Shown here piece by piece: positions 1 to 13,029 of a DNA stretch of 64,000 nt. This DNA is from Brassica napus (lineage: Eukaryota > Streptophyta > Magnoliopsida > Brassicales > Brassicaceae), in NCBI RefSeq assembly GCF_020379485.1, contig NC_063442.1:17048009-17112008 (forward strand). The letters run 5' to 3'. The notes under the pieces were generated by a model. The model did not search any database. It was not told the DNA's origin and saw only the letters and a list, made by a program, of their open reading frames with translations. Position numbers and translations under genes: made by a program. How positions within the stretch are numbered: the first letter of the stretch is position 1; each line of letters starts with the position of its first letter.

Positions 1-1574
1 GATTAAGGAAGGATATATACCAGAAGATCCACCCAAGGACTGGCACCAACAAGGACAGAGAACCCAAGAAGTACCTGCAATGGCAGATGTTGCATAAGAT
101 GTTATTCTGGTGGAAGTTTAGGGAAAAGAGAGGAAGCGAGAAAGATAAGACTCACCCATGGTAGGTAAGCAGCTGTGAAGGTGAACAGACCCAGGAAACT
201 CATGTGAATATAAGGATTTTGTTTGCTCCACACATACACCTGTAGAAGAGAGGAGACAGTTAGGTTTGGAGATGACTTAGATTTGTGGGAAACAAGATGT
301 GATAGAAGTTACTAACCATCATGAAAGTTAATGAGTTGCTGAGGAAGATGATTTTAGCAAACGATGCGGATAAGTAAGGTATCATTCCGCCGAGGAGAAC
401 AATACCAGTTAGAACGGTTGCTCCGAAGAGGAGCATGTAAAGGAAATCAGCAGTCTTTCCCCTGAATGAGTTTTCTTCAAGGAGTTTGCAGTATCGCGCG
501 AGAAAGAACATATGGAACATGAAGTCCAAATCTGCAACAAAAAAAAAAGAAAATCCCACAAGATTAAAATACAGTTCCAAAATAATACATGATAGTTAAC
601 TAGGCAAACTGAATACACAATGAATACAAAAAGGCCATTAACGAGCACAACCTAAACCATCCTAAGTAGCTTATAGCTGGAACTTGTAACGAAAATTCAA
701 CTCAACCTAAAGCTTCCGAACAGAATTTCAAAATTTCCACAACTGAGAAACATGTTGTTAGTACATCTGGTAACAATGACTATGGGTGAGTTTGTACATC
801 AATGACTAATAAGGCAAGATGTTAGTACATGTGGTCAGAATCCAAAAGAAGTCGCATTCCAAATCAAATTCTAAATCAGTTCTGATAACAAAGACACTAC
901 ATACAGAAGCTTCTAAACCACAAGATTGATACAGTTCCTCCACTAATAAATGAAAGTAAACTAGGCAATTGAATTCAAAATCTTCCTCAGTAGCACGAGC
1001 CAAGCCTTACTCAGTAGCCTATAGCTAAAAAAATGTGACGTAAAACAATAAACCAGTTAAGCAGGTGATGCGAAAATACAACTAGAACCCCGAAAGCTTC
1101 TGAACGCAAATTCAAAAAAGTGAACTTCACATATGACTAGTGATGCAAGATGTTTGTACATCTGATCCCACAAAATCAGTTATACAGGAGCTTCTGCACA
1201 GCCACTGAAAATTGACAATAATTGTAAAGATAAAAGCTTTTTACAAAACAAACGTTGTATCAAGTCTCCTGAGCCTGTGGAGGACACTTACCCATCTTGC
1301 GGAAATACAAGAAGTTGGTAACGAGACGCCAGTACTGGTGTTGCTTCACCACAAGCGTGGGATTCAAGTAGAGGCTATACGGCGATATAATCTGCAATTC
1401 ACAACACCCCCAAACAAAATCAAGAAACCCTAATTCAAATGAAAACCGTAAATGTCCTCCTATTTAAGCACATACATCGAGTGAACATCCGACGGTGGTG
1501 ACAACGGCCGCCGTGAGATAGGAGCGAGTGATGATCGGCATCTGTTTGTACCATTCTTCTACACCCTGCGCCAT
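1..1574 (-). CDS. DER2: Derlin-2 (DER1 family ER membrane protein), 3' part beyond window edge
   Basis: Derlins are multi-pass ER membrane proteins that help retrotranslocate misfolded proteins for ER-associated degradation. Coding exons read on the minus strand are 1574-1476, 1391-1292, 531-317, 239-156 and 74-21, all with GT-AG borders and consistent phase. The protein starts MAQGVEEWYKQMPIITRSYL and contains the family motifs WRLVTNFLYF, DLDFMFHMFFLARYC and SFLGLFTFTAAYLPW. The visible part is about 118 residues; plant Derlin-2 has roughly 240, so the C-terminal half lies left of position 1. The start ATG at 1574 gives the family N-terminus. Intron 2 (532-1291) is unusually long and holds a decayed duplication. 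The next gene, KEA3, is on the same strand, an order recalled for Arabidopsis At4g04860/At4g04850. Identity is secure; assignment to 2.1 or 2.2 rests on synteny. Confidence 0.93.
571..1170. repeat. Imperfect tandem duplication inside Derlin intron 2
   Basis: Segments at about 600-760 and 961-1120 share words such as CTAGGCAA..TGAAT, AAAGCTTC.GAAC and GTACATCTG in the same order, about 360-385 bp apart. The copies have diverged by substitutions and small indels, so the duplication is old. It explains the length of this intron. The short open frames within it show no family resemblance. Confidence 0.5.
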
Positions 1575-2978
1575 TTTTATTTCGTAATAATCGCTATCGA
1601 ATCCGATTCGCCCCCGCCAAGCTAAATTCAATCGGAGAAATCGTCGCGGAACCCTAGAACCAGACGGGGAATCTATGGAAGCTTTCTGAGAATCGCAATG
1701 AGTTTTTCAGATTCAATAACTTTAAAATTAAAACTCAGAAATTCGTTTTCTTCGTATGTATATTACTGAAACATTTACCATACCGTCCTATCGGAATAGG
1801 CTAATGACGTCAGCATTTCTTCCACCGTGCTTGTCGTTATCCTCTTATGAAAACGACAAGGCGTTCATTTGGGATAGAGTAAAACAGCGTGGCAATCACA
1901 TTTACAATAGCCCAAGTATCATAAATATTAGAGGAATACCTTAGGATAAGATAGCACTAAATTTTTTTTTTGTCACAAATATAGACATTAAGGATCAAAA
2001 TGACTGAAATATTTCATAAAAAAAATTAAATCTACACTTATATCTCTAGAGTTAATTAATCTAAATCTTAAGGTTTAATGTCAAGGGATAAGCATTTAGG
2101 ATTAATTTTTAAAATTTTATAAAATAAAAAATAAATATTAAAAATTTGAAAAATAGTTTCAAAAAGTATTTCCAATTAAAAAATATGGAAAAAATTATAA
2201 AAAAAGTTCGAATTTGAAAACATATAATCTGAAACTATTTTTTAATTTTTTTATTTAATCATTTATATTTATATCTCTAGGGTATTAAGATCTTTTTATC
2301 TATTAAATGAAATATTTTAGTTATTTTCCTCCTTTCAATTTATTTTTGTGATAAAAATTTGAAAATAGTCTATTTAGGAAGATTGCCGTAAATACTATAG
2401 GCCCTAATTATTGACAAAAAATACTATTATAAATCGATAAATTCACGTGTTTTACGTCTGATGTAAATTTTACTTCTAATGCTATTCTTTATACGATACT
2501 GAAATTAACATATAAATAATTGTTTATCATTAATTTCCATAATTCGGTTTTTAGAACTCAAAACGTAAACATCCTATTATAAGAAATTAAGAGTTGTCTT
2601 GTTATTTTTGCTGGTATTGGTAGACTATGATAACATGTACAAAAAAATCTCTTTTCTATTTTTAAAATTTCTGTAATAGATAATTAATAATGATAAATTA
2701 TAAATTATAAATTAAGAAATAATTAAGTTTTTGAATTATTATTTTAAAGTTATTAAAAAAGTTAATCTAAGATATATTTCTAATTGAGATTTAATTTATT
2801 TAGTTGACAAAAAAAAGATATTTAATTCATTTTCAGAAAATATGAAAGCTAAAAAAGACTATCAATTAAAAATAGAAGGAATAATAACAAATTCTTCTTT
2901 TTTTTGGTAATTTGGTTTGAAATATTCACTGCACATTTCATAAAAAAAATGTTAGAATGTGGGAGTATCAATCTTTGT
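1575..2978. other. Intergenic: Derlin 5' leader/promoter and AT-rich spacer
   Basis: This spacer holds the Derlin leader at its left end and the KEA3 3' untranslated region at its right end. Between them is AT-rich sequence with no plausible coding frame. At about 2788-2830 a short stretch GTTGACAAAAAAAA lies between two similar but not identical 13-15-bp words, which may be a decayed member of the tiny insertion class described elsewhere. No clear transposon ends were seen. Confidence 0.5.
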
Positions 2979-5900
2979 TTACTCTGGAGCTTTATCAGCT
3001 TTACCAACAAACCCATTATCAGTCTCAGGCTGATTCAAACCATCATCTGTTTCTTGAAGAACTTCTGCAGAGTCTACCTTTGAATCAGAAGCTTTTACTT
3101 GCTCTGGCTTAACGAGCTGGAGATCTGCAGTATCAGAAGCCTTCATTCGCATCGGTTTCATGAGCGGTGGAACTTGTGAAGCAGCAGCAGCAGCAGCAGC
3201 ATTGGTTTCAGCAGCAGTGATTTCATCTTGAGCTTGAATCTCCATTGAATCTCTAAAAACTCTACTCAGGAAGCTCACGTCATCAGACATTACTCCAAAT
3301 CCTCTCAACATCTTCGAACCAAGCTGTAGACTTGTCTGTGAACCGAGCAGCAAAACAAAACTCACGTTCAGATCTAAACTCTCACTAACCAAAAAGATTC
3401 CAAAATGAGATTTTACCTCTGCATTTTCAAGAATTGCATCTGTGGCTCCTGCTTTCTTTAATTCAAGAAGATGCGGTAAATCTTGAGCTCTTGAATATAT
3501 TTTAGTCTGGACAAAAAGTTAAAAGCAACCACAGTTTAACTCCAAAGCTATAGCCCATTGTTGCAACTTAACTGAAAGAGTAGTGAGATAACCGAACCGC
3601 AGGGAAGGCAAGACGGAGTCTCTCAACAGCTTCAGTGGTTCTCTTCTTGCCTTTATACATTATCATGATTGCTTTAGGAGATGAAACACCTGCAGATTGC
3701 AAAACCGATGGCCTAGATCCATCTCCATACAATATAGGGAAACCTTGTTTCCTTGACTCCTGCCCCACAAAAGAAGAGACAAAACCAGTTTATAACATGT
3801 CAACAAACAAAATCTCTGTGAAGCTGTGTTTTCAGACCTTCACTACAGCAGGATTTAAATCAAAACCAATATAAGGCCATCCCACGAGATCACTATCTAC
3901 TCCTGAGACCAATGGCGTTGACAAGAAGTTCGCCAGCACCTGTATGAAACCACAACTTTAACTCTCTCTTTTTCCCAGGAAAGATATGGAAAGTGATAAA
4001 ACTTTTTACCTGACCCATTTGTCCAAATCCAATGATGACGATTGATTCACTAACGTCGAAGTTCACTTCTTCATCTTCATTCTGCAGAACATGTCCATAT
4101 CAGCGTGATGGAATGGATGCAAAAAAACACTATTGTTTCTTTACATCTAAGAAACTTTAAAAGCTTACTACCTCTTCGTTACCAATTTTCTCATCAATAA
4201 AATCAGCTGCCTTTCTTCCAAGTTGGTTAAGTGTTGGTGTTAACGCCATTGACAAAACAACTACGATGATGAGAAGCTTGTTCAGCTCAAGTGGAAGCAC
4301 TCCTAGCCTGTAGATATGATTGTAACCATCATAATCACATAACTAGAAAGGAAAAGTCTAAATCTTTTTTTGGAGATGTTTGAGTAATGATAAAAGACCT
4401 GTTGGCTAGAGAGAAGACAACGAATGCAAATTCTCCTCCCTGAGAAAGAAGGAAACCGATTCTTACGCTTTCTTGGAGTGTGAGTCCAACTCTGGGACCG
4501 AGTGCGGTTATAATCAGTGTTTTGATCACAATCAGACCAGCCAAGAGTGTGAGGACATTAGGCCATTCTCTAAACAGAACCTGCAAAGAAAGTTTTCAAC
4601 CACATGAGCATGAACACTGAAACGTTTCAGCTGAGAATCTTTATGCAAATATAACAACTTTACCTCCATGTCAATGGAAGTTCCTGTGGTTACAAAGAAC
4701 AAACCAAGAAGCAAACCTCTGAATGGCCTAATATCAGCTTCTATTTGTGTCCTGAAATTAGTTTCCGCAAGAAGTGCTCCAGCAAGAAAAGCTCCAAGCT
4801 TCACAGTAAGAAAATAGAGTTTAGGACATTAGAGTTGGGGATAAAAGATGGCATTTAATTTGTATATTTAAGAGAAGTTAAAATCAAACCGTGTCGCTGA
4901 AACCAAGCTTTTGAGTGAGAAGTGAAGTCCCAGCAACTGTGAGAAGGCAAAGGGCCACAAAAGCTTCCGAGCTTCTGGTTTCTGCAACAACCTGAACATT
5001 GTTTTGCGCTTATTGTTAAGCAATGCACCAAATAAAACTTTGTCCTCTACTCACTCACTTTGAAAAAAAAGAAAAGAAATGGGTTTAATTAATAAGAACG
5101 TTACCTCGAAGATTCTACGGAGAAGGAACTTTCCACCAAGGGAGAGAATGCCCAACCCACCAAGAGCCTTTGCACTTTCTTTTGCAAGCATGGGCAAGAT
5201 GCTTTCCCCAACAAGATTCTTGCAAAGTTACAGAGATTAAAGATATTAAGGTGAAATGGTCTAAGTTAACACTGATATAAGGAGATAGCCAAAGGTACCT
5301 GGCTCTCCAACACCGGAAGAACAACTAGTAAAGGTACAACAGCTATATCCTGCAAGCAAGCAAGGCAAGGAGTATAGTATAGTACAGTAACCGAAAGTGT
5401 TTGTCTAGTTCAGATGTTTGCAGCAAGATTTTTGCATAAATGTTTTTGGTGAATTTTTCCACACAAGGAGATCTTTTTCCCAAACCTAAAATTGCATTAT
5501 CGGATAGAAGATATACTGGATAAGCAGAACCTGTAGAAGAAGAATCCCTAAGGTTGCTGAGCCAAATCTTGTAGGTAGCTCACCCTTCTCTGCAAGAAGC
5601 TGTTACATTTTTTCTACGTTGTCAATACAGTATTAAGTCTTGAGTGGTCTTCCTAGATGTATGACTATATGCAACTGTGGTAATACCTGTAGAACAAAAG
5701 CTGAAGAAGACAATGATAGAGCAGCGCCAATGACAATGGCCTCATCAATGCTTCTGATGTTGACCTGGAGGAAGTATAGATCATATGAGGATATAGCTCT
5801 GAAGTATCACAGGTTAACAGTTATTAGACTTGACACTGAGAAAAGAGAGGCCAAGTGAAATGCCTTACCAAATCAGGCCTTGAATGAAAGAGGAATTCGA

Positions 5901-7046
5901 GAATTCTTGTTCCTATGGCTCCATTTGGTGGGAGCTCAAAAGCGGTGAAAGCAAGCGTGCACAACAAAACCTTCAAAACAGAGAAAATAATCAAAACCAA
6001 ACAGAACAACGTAAGGTGAACATTAGACCAACCAATGGATAACATCCAATGATGTAGAAAATTCTGATATAGAGTCTATAAAGTTGCATACTGAAACCAA
6101 TTCCTAGAGATTCTCAACTCTTGAGATGTTTTATCTGACAGAAGTGAAGTTATAGGAAGGAATATAAGCGGTTTACCTGAGCTAATCCCATGCCAAAAGC
6201 AAATTTTGCAAGAGCCTTCAGACGAGCAAGTGAAAGTTCTAGTCCCATCTCAAAGAGCTGCGAGAAAACAATCAAGGCAAGCCAAATCGTTACCCATTAT
6301 TAACTCAATGCATAAAGCTAACATTATTATTCTTCAAAAAAAGCTCACCAGGAAAAGAATCCCCCATTCCGAAAGAACTTTAACATCTGTGAGATTTCTA
6401 ATAAAACCAAATTGATTGAGCACAACACCAGCAAAGAAGAAACCAAGAATCTACCAAAAAAAAACAACAAAATTACACAAAAACGTCAATAATATATAAC
6501 AGAAGATAATAAACCAACCAAACCCCAAAGTAGAATTTTGGTTAATACCGGACTGGCTTTGAGGACTCTGAAGGCAGGGACAATGATAACAGTGACCATC
6601 AAGAACGTCAAAGTATCGAAACCAAGATCGTTGATGACATCAACAGCGCTTGCTACATCTACTCCTGCATAAGTCTCCACTCTCCTCCCTGAGGACTCAG
6701 ACCATCTACCTCGGAAATACAACCTTCTAGAAGTATCCAGAAAAACCCTTCTTTCAACTAAACCTCTACCACCAAAAGAATGCAACTTGTTCCTTAATAC
6801 ACCTTCACAACACACAGGCACACACGCTCTCACCGTGAAAACACATTGCTTCAATCGCCCACTGTGTTGTTTAGCTACCTCATACCCCTAAAATCAAATT
6901 AAAACCCCAAAATCAGAACCAGCAACAAGAATCAATGTCACCTTTGTGCTATTTAAGCTTTGAGACTTCAAGTAAGGGGGAAGAAGAAGAAGTACCTTGG
7001 GAGAGGGGCAACAAGAGATGGACCCCAGCATAGTACTAATAGCCAT
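2979..7046 (-). CDS. KEA3: Chloroplast K+ efflux antiporter KEA3 (CPA2 family)
   Basis: KEA3 is known as a thylakoid K+/H+ antiporter that tunes the proton motive force and speeds relaxation of photoprotection. Eighteen coding exons (minus strand): 7046-6996, 6887-6549, 6450-6349, 6257-6177, 5970-5869, 5764-5687, 5599-5531, 5349-5299, 5218-5105, 4991-4890, 4798-4664, 4580-4399, 4307-4172, 4081-4010, 3939-3838, 3759-3598, 3506-3417, 3335-2979. They join in frame to 774 residues, close to the about 776 recalled for Arabidopsis. The N-terminus (MAISTMLGSISCC) is transit-peptide-like. Residues about 100-510 are the Na+/H+ exchanger membrane domain (GLELSLARLKAL, FLAGALLAETNFRTQIEADI). Residues about 525-650 are the RCK/TrkA-N domain, with the nucleotide loop GFGQMG at 532-537. 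The C-terminal tail carries a poly-alanine run. No frameshift or bad splice site was seen, so the gene looks functional. Confidence 0.95.
3180..3201. repeat. (GCA)n trinucleotide repeat in KEA3 last exon
   Basis: About seven GCA units lie in the final coding exon. On the coding strand they read as GCT/GCA codons and make an alanine run in the stromal C-terminal tail. The length is a multiple of three, so the frame is kept. Such runs vary in length by replication slippage and could serve as an allele marker. Confidence 0.85.
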
Positions 7047-9950
7047 TTTGAGATTGAATCCACAGAACTAAAGCCTAAAGGCATTAACTTTGGTCATCCA
7101 TAATAGGCTCTAAAAACTCTAAACTTTTAATGTTTTTTTTTTCTTCCCAAGTGGATAATATTACAGAACCAAGACTCCTGCTTCTGCGTGTGAAGCTAAG
7201 GGAGATAATAGCCCACGTCAGGCACGAGAAGACCTTGTGTATCTCCAGCTATGTGATTATATACATACAAGGGGTTAGGGAGTAAGAAAGATAGCGAAAG
7301 GAGGGAACTTTCACAGTCTAGAGAGAGAAAGATTCTTTTTATATGGTATTATTATATTTTTTTGTGGATATTACCTGAAGACTTCGCTGATATTGAAGCA
7401 TTACAAGCCACACAGACGGATTCTGGTTGTAGAAGACGACATCTTTGGGGCTCTTGTTGCTGACGTTTAAACCGGAAACCGGTTATGTCTGGTTCAGTAA
7501 GGGATTATATTTGGCACATGTAATTGTGGATAATGTGTTTTCGAGCCTTTTAGATAAACTATATTTTATACTCACGCGTAGTATTAATAATTGAATTTAG
7601 TTTTATAATAAATTTTAAATTAAAAATTAATTGATATATACAATTTTTTATTTGAAATATGATTTGTAATGATTTTAATATATTCAATAAAAATTATTTA
7701 AAAATTAAAAAATTATATGATATAATGTAAACAAACATAGCTAAACTTATTAAAAATAATTAACTTTGTATACATGCCAATTTTTTTAAAAGAGTCTTCT
7801 TAAATAAGTTAAAACATAGAATAAAGTGTAAATATATTAATATATATCCATATTGCTATAAACAAAGATCAACATAAAATTTAATATATATATATATATA
7901 GGTTTTTTATATTTACGAAGTTGTTGTATAGAGTGTAAATAATCGGCTAAATTTGCAATATACTATACAAGTGTTTAAGAAAATATTAAAACAGTGAATA
8001 GTTTCAGTTTTTGTTCTTTCTACCTAGCAATTCATTCTGTGAATTTCACTATATTAACAAAAAAATTATTTAAAATGATAACTGCAGGTAAGAATATTCA
8101 ACTTTATGTGAAATACATATTGTTAATAAGTAGTGTATCTATGAATTTGAAACTGTTTCTTTTCAATCAAAAGAAATTAATAAATTTATGTAATCATCAA
8201 TAATTAAAATTTTAAATGTAGTCGCTAACAATAAAACAAACTACATGATGAGTTTTTCTAAATCTATAATCAGATTCACATATAAAATTATATGCTCTAT
8301 ATAATACATAAATTGAAATGATCTTATATAAGTTTTATTTAATATGTCTAATAAGTTAGTTAAATAAGCCACTGAAATTGTCCACATAAAATTTAAAACC
8401 ACCAGTTAAAAATGAAAAATTATTACAAAATTTTACTATTTTCTAAAACTTCAAAATTTCCAAAAATAGTTAGTTCAAAATAATAAAATTCCATAAAAAT
8501 TAAAGTAATCTACAAAACTCACCAAAATAATCAACTTAATATATATACTAATTTTGAAATTTTATATATAAATAATATTTTTTAAAAGAATACAAACTTT
8601 GAAAATCAAAGCTATAAAAATTTAAACACATATATTTAAAATTAGAAGCTACATAATATTAAAAATATACACAAAGAATTTTAAAATATCAAGATTTCCA
8701 AAAAATATATTATGAAAAGAAAAAGAAAATTAATATCAAATATGTAAACAAACATAGGAACAATCCTTTTACGGGATCCTTTTAAATATTAAGGTCATTA
8801 AAATAAAGCAAACCAAATGATAACTTCCTATAAATCGATAACCCGATTCACTGATATAATCTATCGACTTCTTATAATACATAAAAATAAAATGATCTCA
8901 TACGAGTTTTTTGAAGAAATATATTTAGAAAATAATGTTTGCATTAAATAATTTAAAAATACAATGTCTAAAGACGCAAGTCAATAAGTTAGATCAATTT
9001 TAAATAAAATTTATATAGAATACCAACAAGAGAGTAGAGCATGAAAGACACTTTAAAAACAATAGGAAGAATGGTCAATGTGTATTTATCAGTATGATGA
9101 TATAATATATAGATGCTAATCAATTTATTAAATAAAAAGATAGGTAAAATGTACTATAACTTTTAACATACATATTATCATACACAATATGAATTCAACT
9201 GTGTTGTGAAATTTTTTAATCATACATTTTATCTAGATTAATCAAGAATCACAATAGGTAATTTTAATGTCTGATTAAGATGTATGAAAATAATAAAAAT
9301 GTATGATAAAAAAATAACTACAATTGTAGTCATATTAAACGAGCAATACGATAGGTAAAATGTCTGATAAAATAGGTAAAATGTATGATAAAAATATTTA
9401 CAATAGTGTATTACCAATTTCTATGCATTGAGAAAATTACATGATATTAAAAATATAAAAATTATAAACATTATAAACATTATAAATACATTTACAAATA
9501 TGATTTATTCATTTGTAAATTCAAACAATAAATAGCTAAGAAAAATTATTTTAAAAGATGATAAACAAATTAACATTAATTAAAAACAGAAAATCCTATT
9601 TTAAATACATTTTCACAAAAAATATTTATATAAACTTCTATTTCAGAAAATTACAATTATTATAAATCATAAACTAAAATTATTCATGCGAGTATAAAAA
9701 CTAGATTATTTACTATTTATGTTTAGAATGATCCGGACCGGTAATAATGAAAGAAATAAACAAGATCATCACAATTGTAGAACAAATTAATGCTAAAGGA
9801 CAGAAGTATGCATTTTAATAGTATTGATATGGAAGAAATTGTTCCAAGAGTGAGTAGAATTATCAAGAAGATTTATAGTATGGGAGGGTTATATCCTTCA
9901 TTGACCTCGCAGAAAAACTTAAATTTCTCGAAAAAAATCATCATTGAATA
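7047..9950. other. Intergenic: KEA3 promoter/leader, then AT-rich spacer
   Basis: The first 400-500 bases upstream of KEA3 are less AT-rich and should hold its promoter and leader. From about 7550 the sequence is strongly AT-rich. Two passages (about 8225-8340 and 8815-8905) share a similar word order, and 9140-9410 repeats the word AGGTAAAATGT several times. These look like decayed repeats. No coding frame with family resemblance was found. Confidence 0.5.
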
Positions 9951-9959
9951 AAGTGCTAA

Positions 9960-11175
9960 GAACATAAGAACTTCTCCACCATAATGATTCTTTTTCCGAA
10001 CAACTTCTACAATTGGAAGATTAAAATGCATATTGATGTCCTTCAGATTTAACTTGCTATATTGTTTGTTTCATAGAAAATTTAAAAGTATGTACAAGAA
10101 AGTTGCACCACTGAAGACGTTGTTAAGCACCACAACAAATATAAAAGTAAAGATGCATGTTGAAGAGAAGACTGATAAATTAGGAACACAAAACATTGAG
10201 ATTTGTAGTAAATCACTCCAAAACAATATTGGTTTATTGTTAGTAGTAGGTTTGTTGAAGAGAATATTTATAGATACGAAAACCAAATCAATGAGATTTG
10301 TAGTAAAGCACTCAAAAACGTAACTGATTTGTTGACAACGTACATTGAATTTTTTTTAAAGCTAGATTACTGTTACAAATTTAAGAGAATACGCAAAGTT
10401 GAACAAGCCTTTAAGCTTCCTTTTTCAAACGATTACAACAGGTAATAAGCAAAGGGAATAAATATGGTGATTATATGCTTTGTGATGAACAATGGGGTAA
10501 CTGACGCAAGTTGTCTTTAATTATCTTAAAACTACTTAAACACTTTTGTTACAAATCTCATTAATTTCCAATCTATCCATTTCATATTCAGCACGTTTTC
10601 TTCACTTTTACATTTGTTGTCATATTTAACATCCTTTTGAATGATGTAATTTTCTTTTGTAGATTTTCAGTTTTCTAAAAAGTAATGATTATAATCATAT
10701 TTAGCAATTGTAGAACAAATACTCTTTTTCAAACAACTTATTCAATTGGAAGATAAAAATGTGTATTGATCTTCCAATCGAAGAAGCGGCCGGGAAAATG
10801 AATATTGATCATACAATTGTTAAGAAAACTTGTCATAAAAGATTATTATATCGTTAATTTTATAGGACTTAAAAGTCTACAGAATTAAAATTGTATCACT
10901 GAAGAAAATATTAAGCAAGACAATGAATGTAAAGCAAGGACACGTGCGGAAGGGAAAATTGATAACATAGAAAAATAGATTAGTGAGATTTGTAGTAAAA
11001 CCCTCAAAAACGTTATTGGTTTGTTGTTAGTAGTGCGTTTGTTGAAGAGATGATTTGTAGAGTAGAAAAACAAATCAATAAGATTTGAAGTAATGCATTC
11101 CAAAACGTTACTGGTTTTATGTCAACGTATATTTAGTATTTTTTTTACGTTACAAATTTAAGAGAGTGCACAAAA
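9960..11175. repeat. Duplicated block, two diverged direct copies
   Basis: Copy 1 (about 9990-10400) and copy 2 (about 10725-11165) carry the same ordered words: CAATTGGAAGAT, CACTGAAGA, GAGATTTGTAGTAAA, GGTTT(A/G)TTGTTAGTAGT, GTTGAAGAGA and CGTTACAAATTTAAGAGA. The offset is about 730-780 bases. Each copy is open for short distances, but the open frames differ between copies and are broken by stops, so it is not read as a gene. It could be a decayed transposon or a duplicated gene fragment of unknown origin. Confidence 0.6.
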
Positions 11176-11527
11176 GGAAACATACGCACACCAACGAGAA
11201 TTGACTATTGACTGAAATGAATCCAATCAGTCATAGATTCCAAACTTTTACTATTCTTTTTCACAATTTTGAGCGACCAAAATTATACTTTTCTGCTCAA
11301 GTAATACCCATACGTTCCCTTTTTATTAATAGTTAAGTTAAATCTACAAAATAAATATATGTGCTTAACAACCCATCAATTTGTATATGGCAAAACTTTC
11401 TAAAATAAAAAGTTATGTTTTGTAAGAAAAAACCAATCACATTTGTGAATTTTGCAATGTTGCTATCTGTTTGTATCTTTGTTGTCTGAGTTATATGAAA
11501 TGAAAGATGCCAAGGGAGTTGAGGGGG

Positions 11528-11940
11528 AAAGTGCCAATTTCAACTCCAACAATTTAAATTGTGTCAAATACGATCCGAACAATTAATTAGTGCCAAATAC
11601 GACCCGAACAATTGATTAGTGCCAAATATGACCTCAACTTGATTATAATTCGAAAAAACTACGCAAACTTCTTTAAACGTGCATAAATCTACATTGACTC
11701 TAACAGAAGTTAGTCAATCGTTAACAAAATAAAACGACGTTTTTATATACGAGAAAAAGTGCCAATTTCGACTCCAACACTCTCAGTCGTGCCAAATAGG
11801 ACCCGGACAAATAGTCAGTGCCAGAACCGACCTCAACTCAATTATAATTCAGAAAAACTACATGAACTTCTTAAAATATGCATAAATCTACATTGACTCT
11901 AACAAAAGTTAGTCAACGTTAACAAGATAAGATGACATCA
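11528..11940. repeat. Imperfect tandem direct repeat of about 200 bp
   Basis: Copies at about 11530-11745 and 11757-11937 both begin AGTGCCAATTTC.ACTCCAAC and end GACTCTAACA.AAGTTAGTCAA. Between these, the phrase GTGCCAAATA.GACC..AACAA recurs two to three times per copy, so there is repeat structure within the repeat. No coding potential was seen. It may be the edge of a larger element running to about 14.3 kb. Confidence 0.7.
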
Positions 11941-11945
11941 TTTTG

Positions 11946-11972
<27 letters not shown>
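11946..11972. repeat. (TA)n microsatellite
   Basis: An uninterrupted run of alternating T and A of about 27 bases directly follows the tandem repeat. Confidence 0.9.
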
Positions 11973-11976
<4 letters not shown>

Positions 11977-12224
11977 GTTCATTCTGGGACTCAAACCGTG
12001 TTGTGATACCCTTTTAAAGGGGGTACACTAACAACTAGATAAAGTAACTTTTTGAAATATTATTACAAATTTGAAATTATACAAATTACTATTCTTCTTC
12101 ATCTTATCCAATTTAAAATTTTGGTGATAATTTTTTCTATTTATATAAATGCATTAACATGTTTTTATTTATCATATCTTTAATAAACTTATATCTTACT
12201 AAAATATAACTTTGGAAGACCTAT

Positions 12225-12360
12225 GGGAAGTCTTCTCGGAAGTCATCTAAAATATAATGCGCTAGAAGACTTCCAGAAAGTCTTCCAAATGACTTCAAAA
12301 AAGTCTTCCAGACGACTTCCAGGAAGTTTTCTGACGGGTCTTCTTCCATATCAAGTGAAG
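12225..12360. repeat. Cluster of GAAGTCTTCC-type short palindromes
   Basis: This stretch is dense in GAAGACTTCC, GGAAGTCTTC and GACTTCCAGGAAGT words, which are reverse complements of one another. It resembles, in a different base version (GAAGAC rather than GACGAC), the longer array at 13030-13800 and probably belongs to the same repeat family. Confidence 0.6.
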
Positions 12361-13029
12361 TCTAAGCTTGTCTTTGTAGATGAATGATCTATAATAGTTT
12401 TGTTTGTGGTATGTTTTGTGATTTGCATGTGTACTCCTTTAACTGTGACTTTTTTTGTAAATTTGAAGAGATATTAATGAAAAACTTTGGTAAATATGTT
12501 CATTTTCCACGACATTATCTTGCTAAAATTACTTGACATAATTGAAGTTATTGATACAACTTCAATAGAAAAACACAATAATACAAAAATTTAATCAAAT
12601 TTATTACAACTAAGGGAGAAGAATTCTCAAGAAAACTTAGTCAAATTTACAAAAGATAAAACATTACAAAGTTCAAAGCTAGAACACTTTAATTAGATAC
12701 ATAAGTAAAAAGTATATCTTATAATCTGAGAAGACACATTAAACCATGTTACTTGATATTCTTGAAGTTACTTAACACTTTCGAAAATTAAATAAACATA
12801 TCTTAAAGTTACTTAACAAATTTACAAAAACTAACGTAGAAGACTTCCACGGAAGTTTTCTCAATTAGCTAGAAACTTTACTAAGGATGAATATTGGTAA
12901 CCTTATAAATATCACCAATTAAGTTATAAATTTCATTCAGTAGTTCCAATATTGACTAATATACATGAATTAACAAAAAAAAAATTAAAAAATCTTTATA
13001 ATTTTAGAAAAAATGAAAGTTTATTAAAC

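Noticed and set aside
10033..10323. 96-residue open frame in the duplicated block
   Set aside because: The second copy of the block does not keep the frame, composition is that of AT-rich noncoding DNA, and no motif was recognised.
11975..12045. GGGACTCAAACCGTG.. stretch, considered as a tRNA or tRNA-derived SINE
   Set aside because: Only a loose match to a reversed tRNA arm; no full cloverleaf, no A and B boxes at the right distance.
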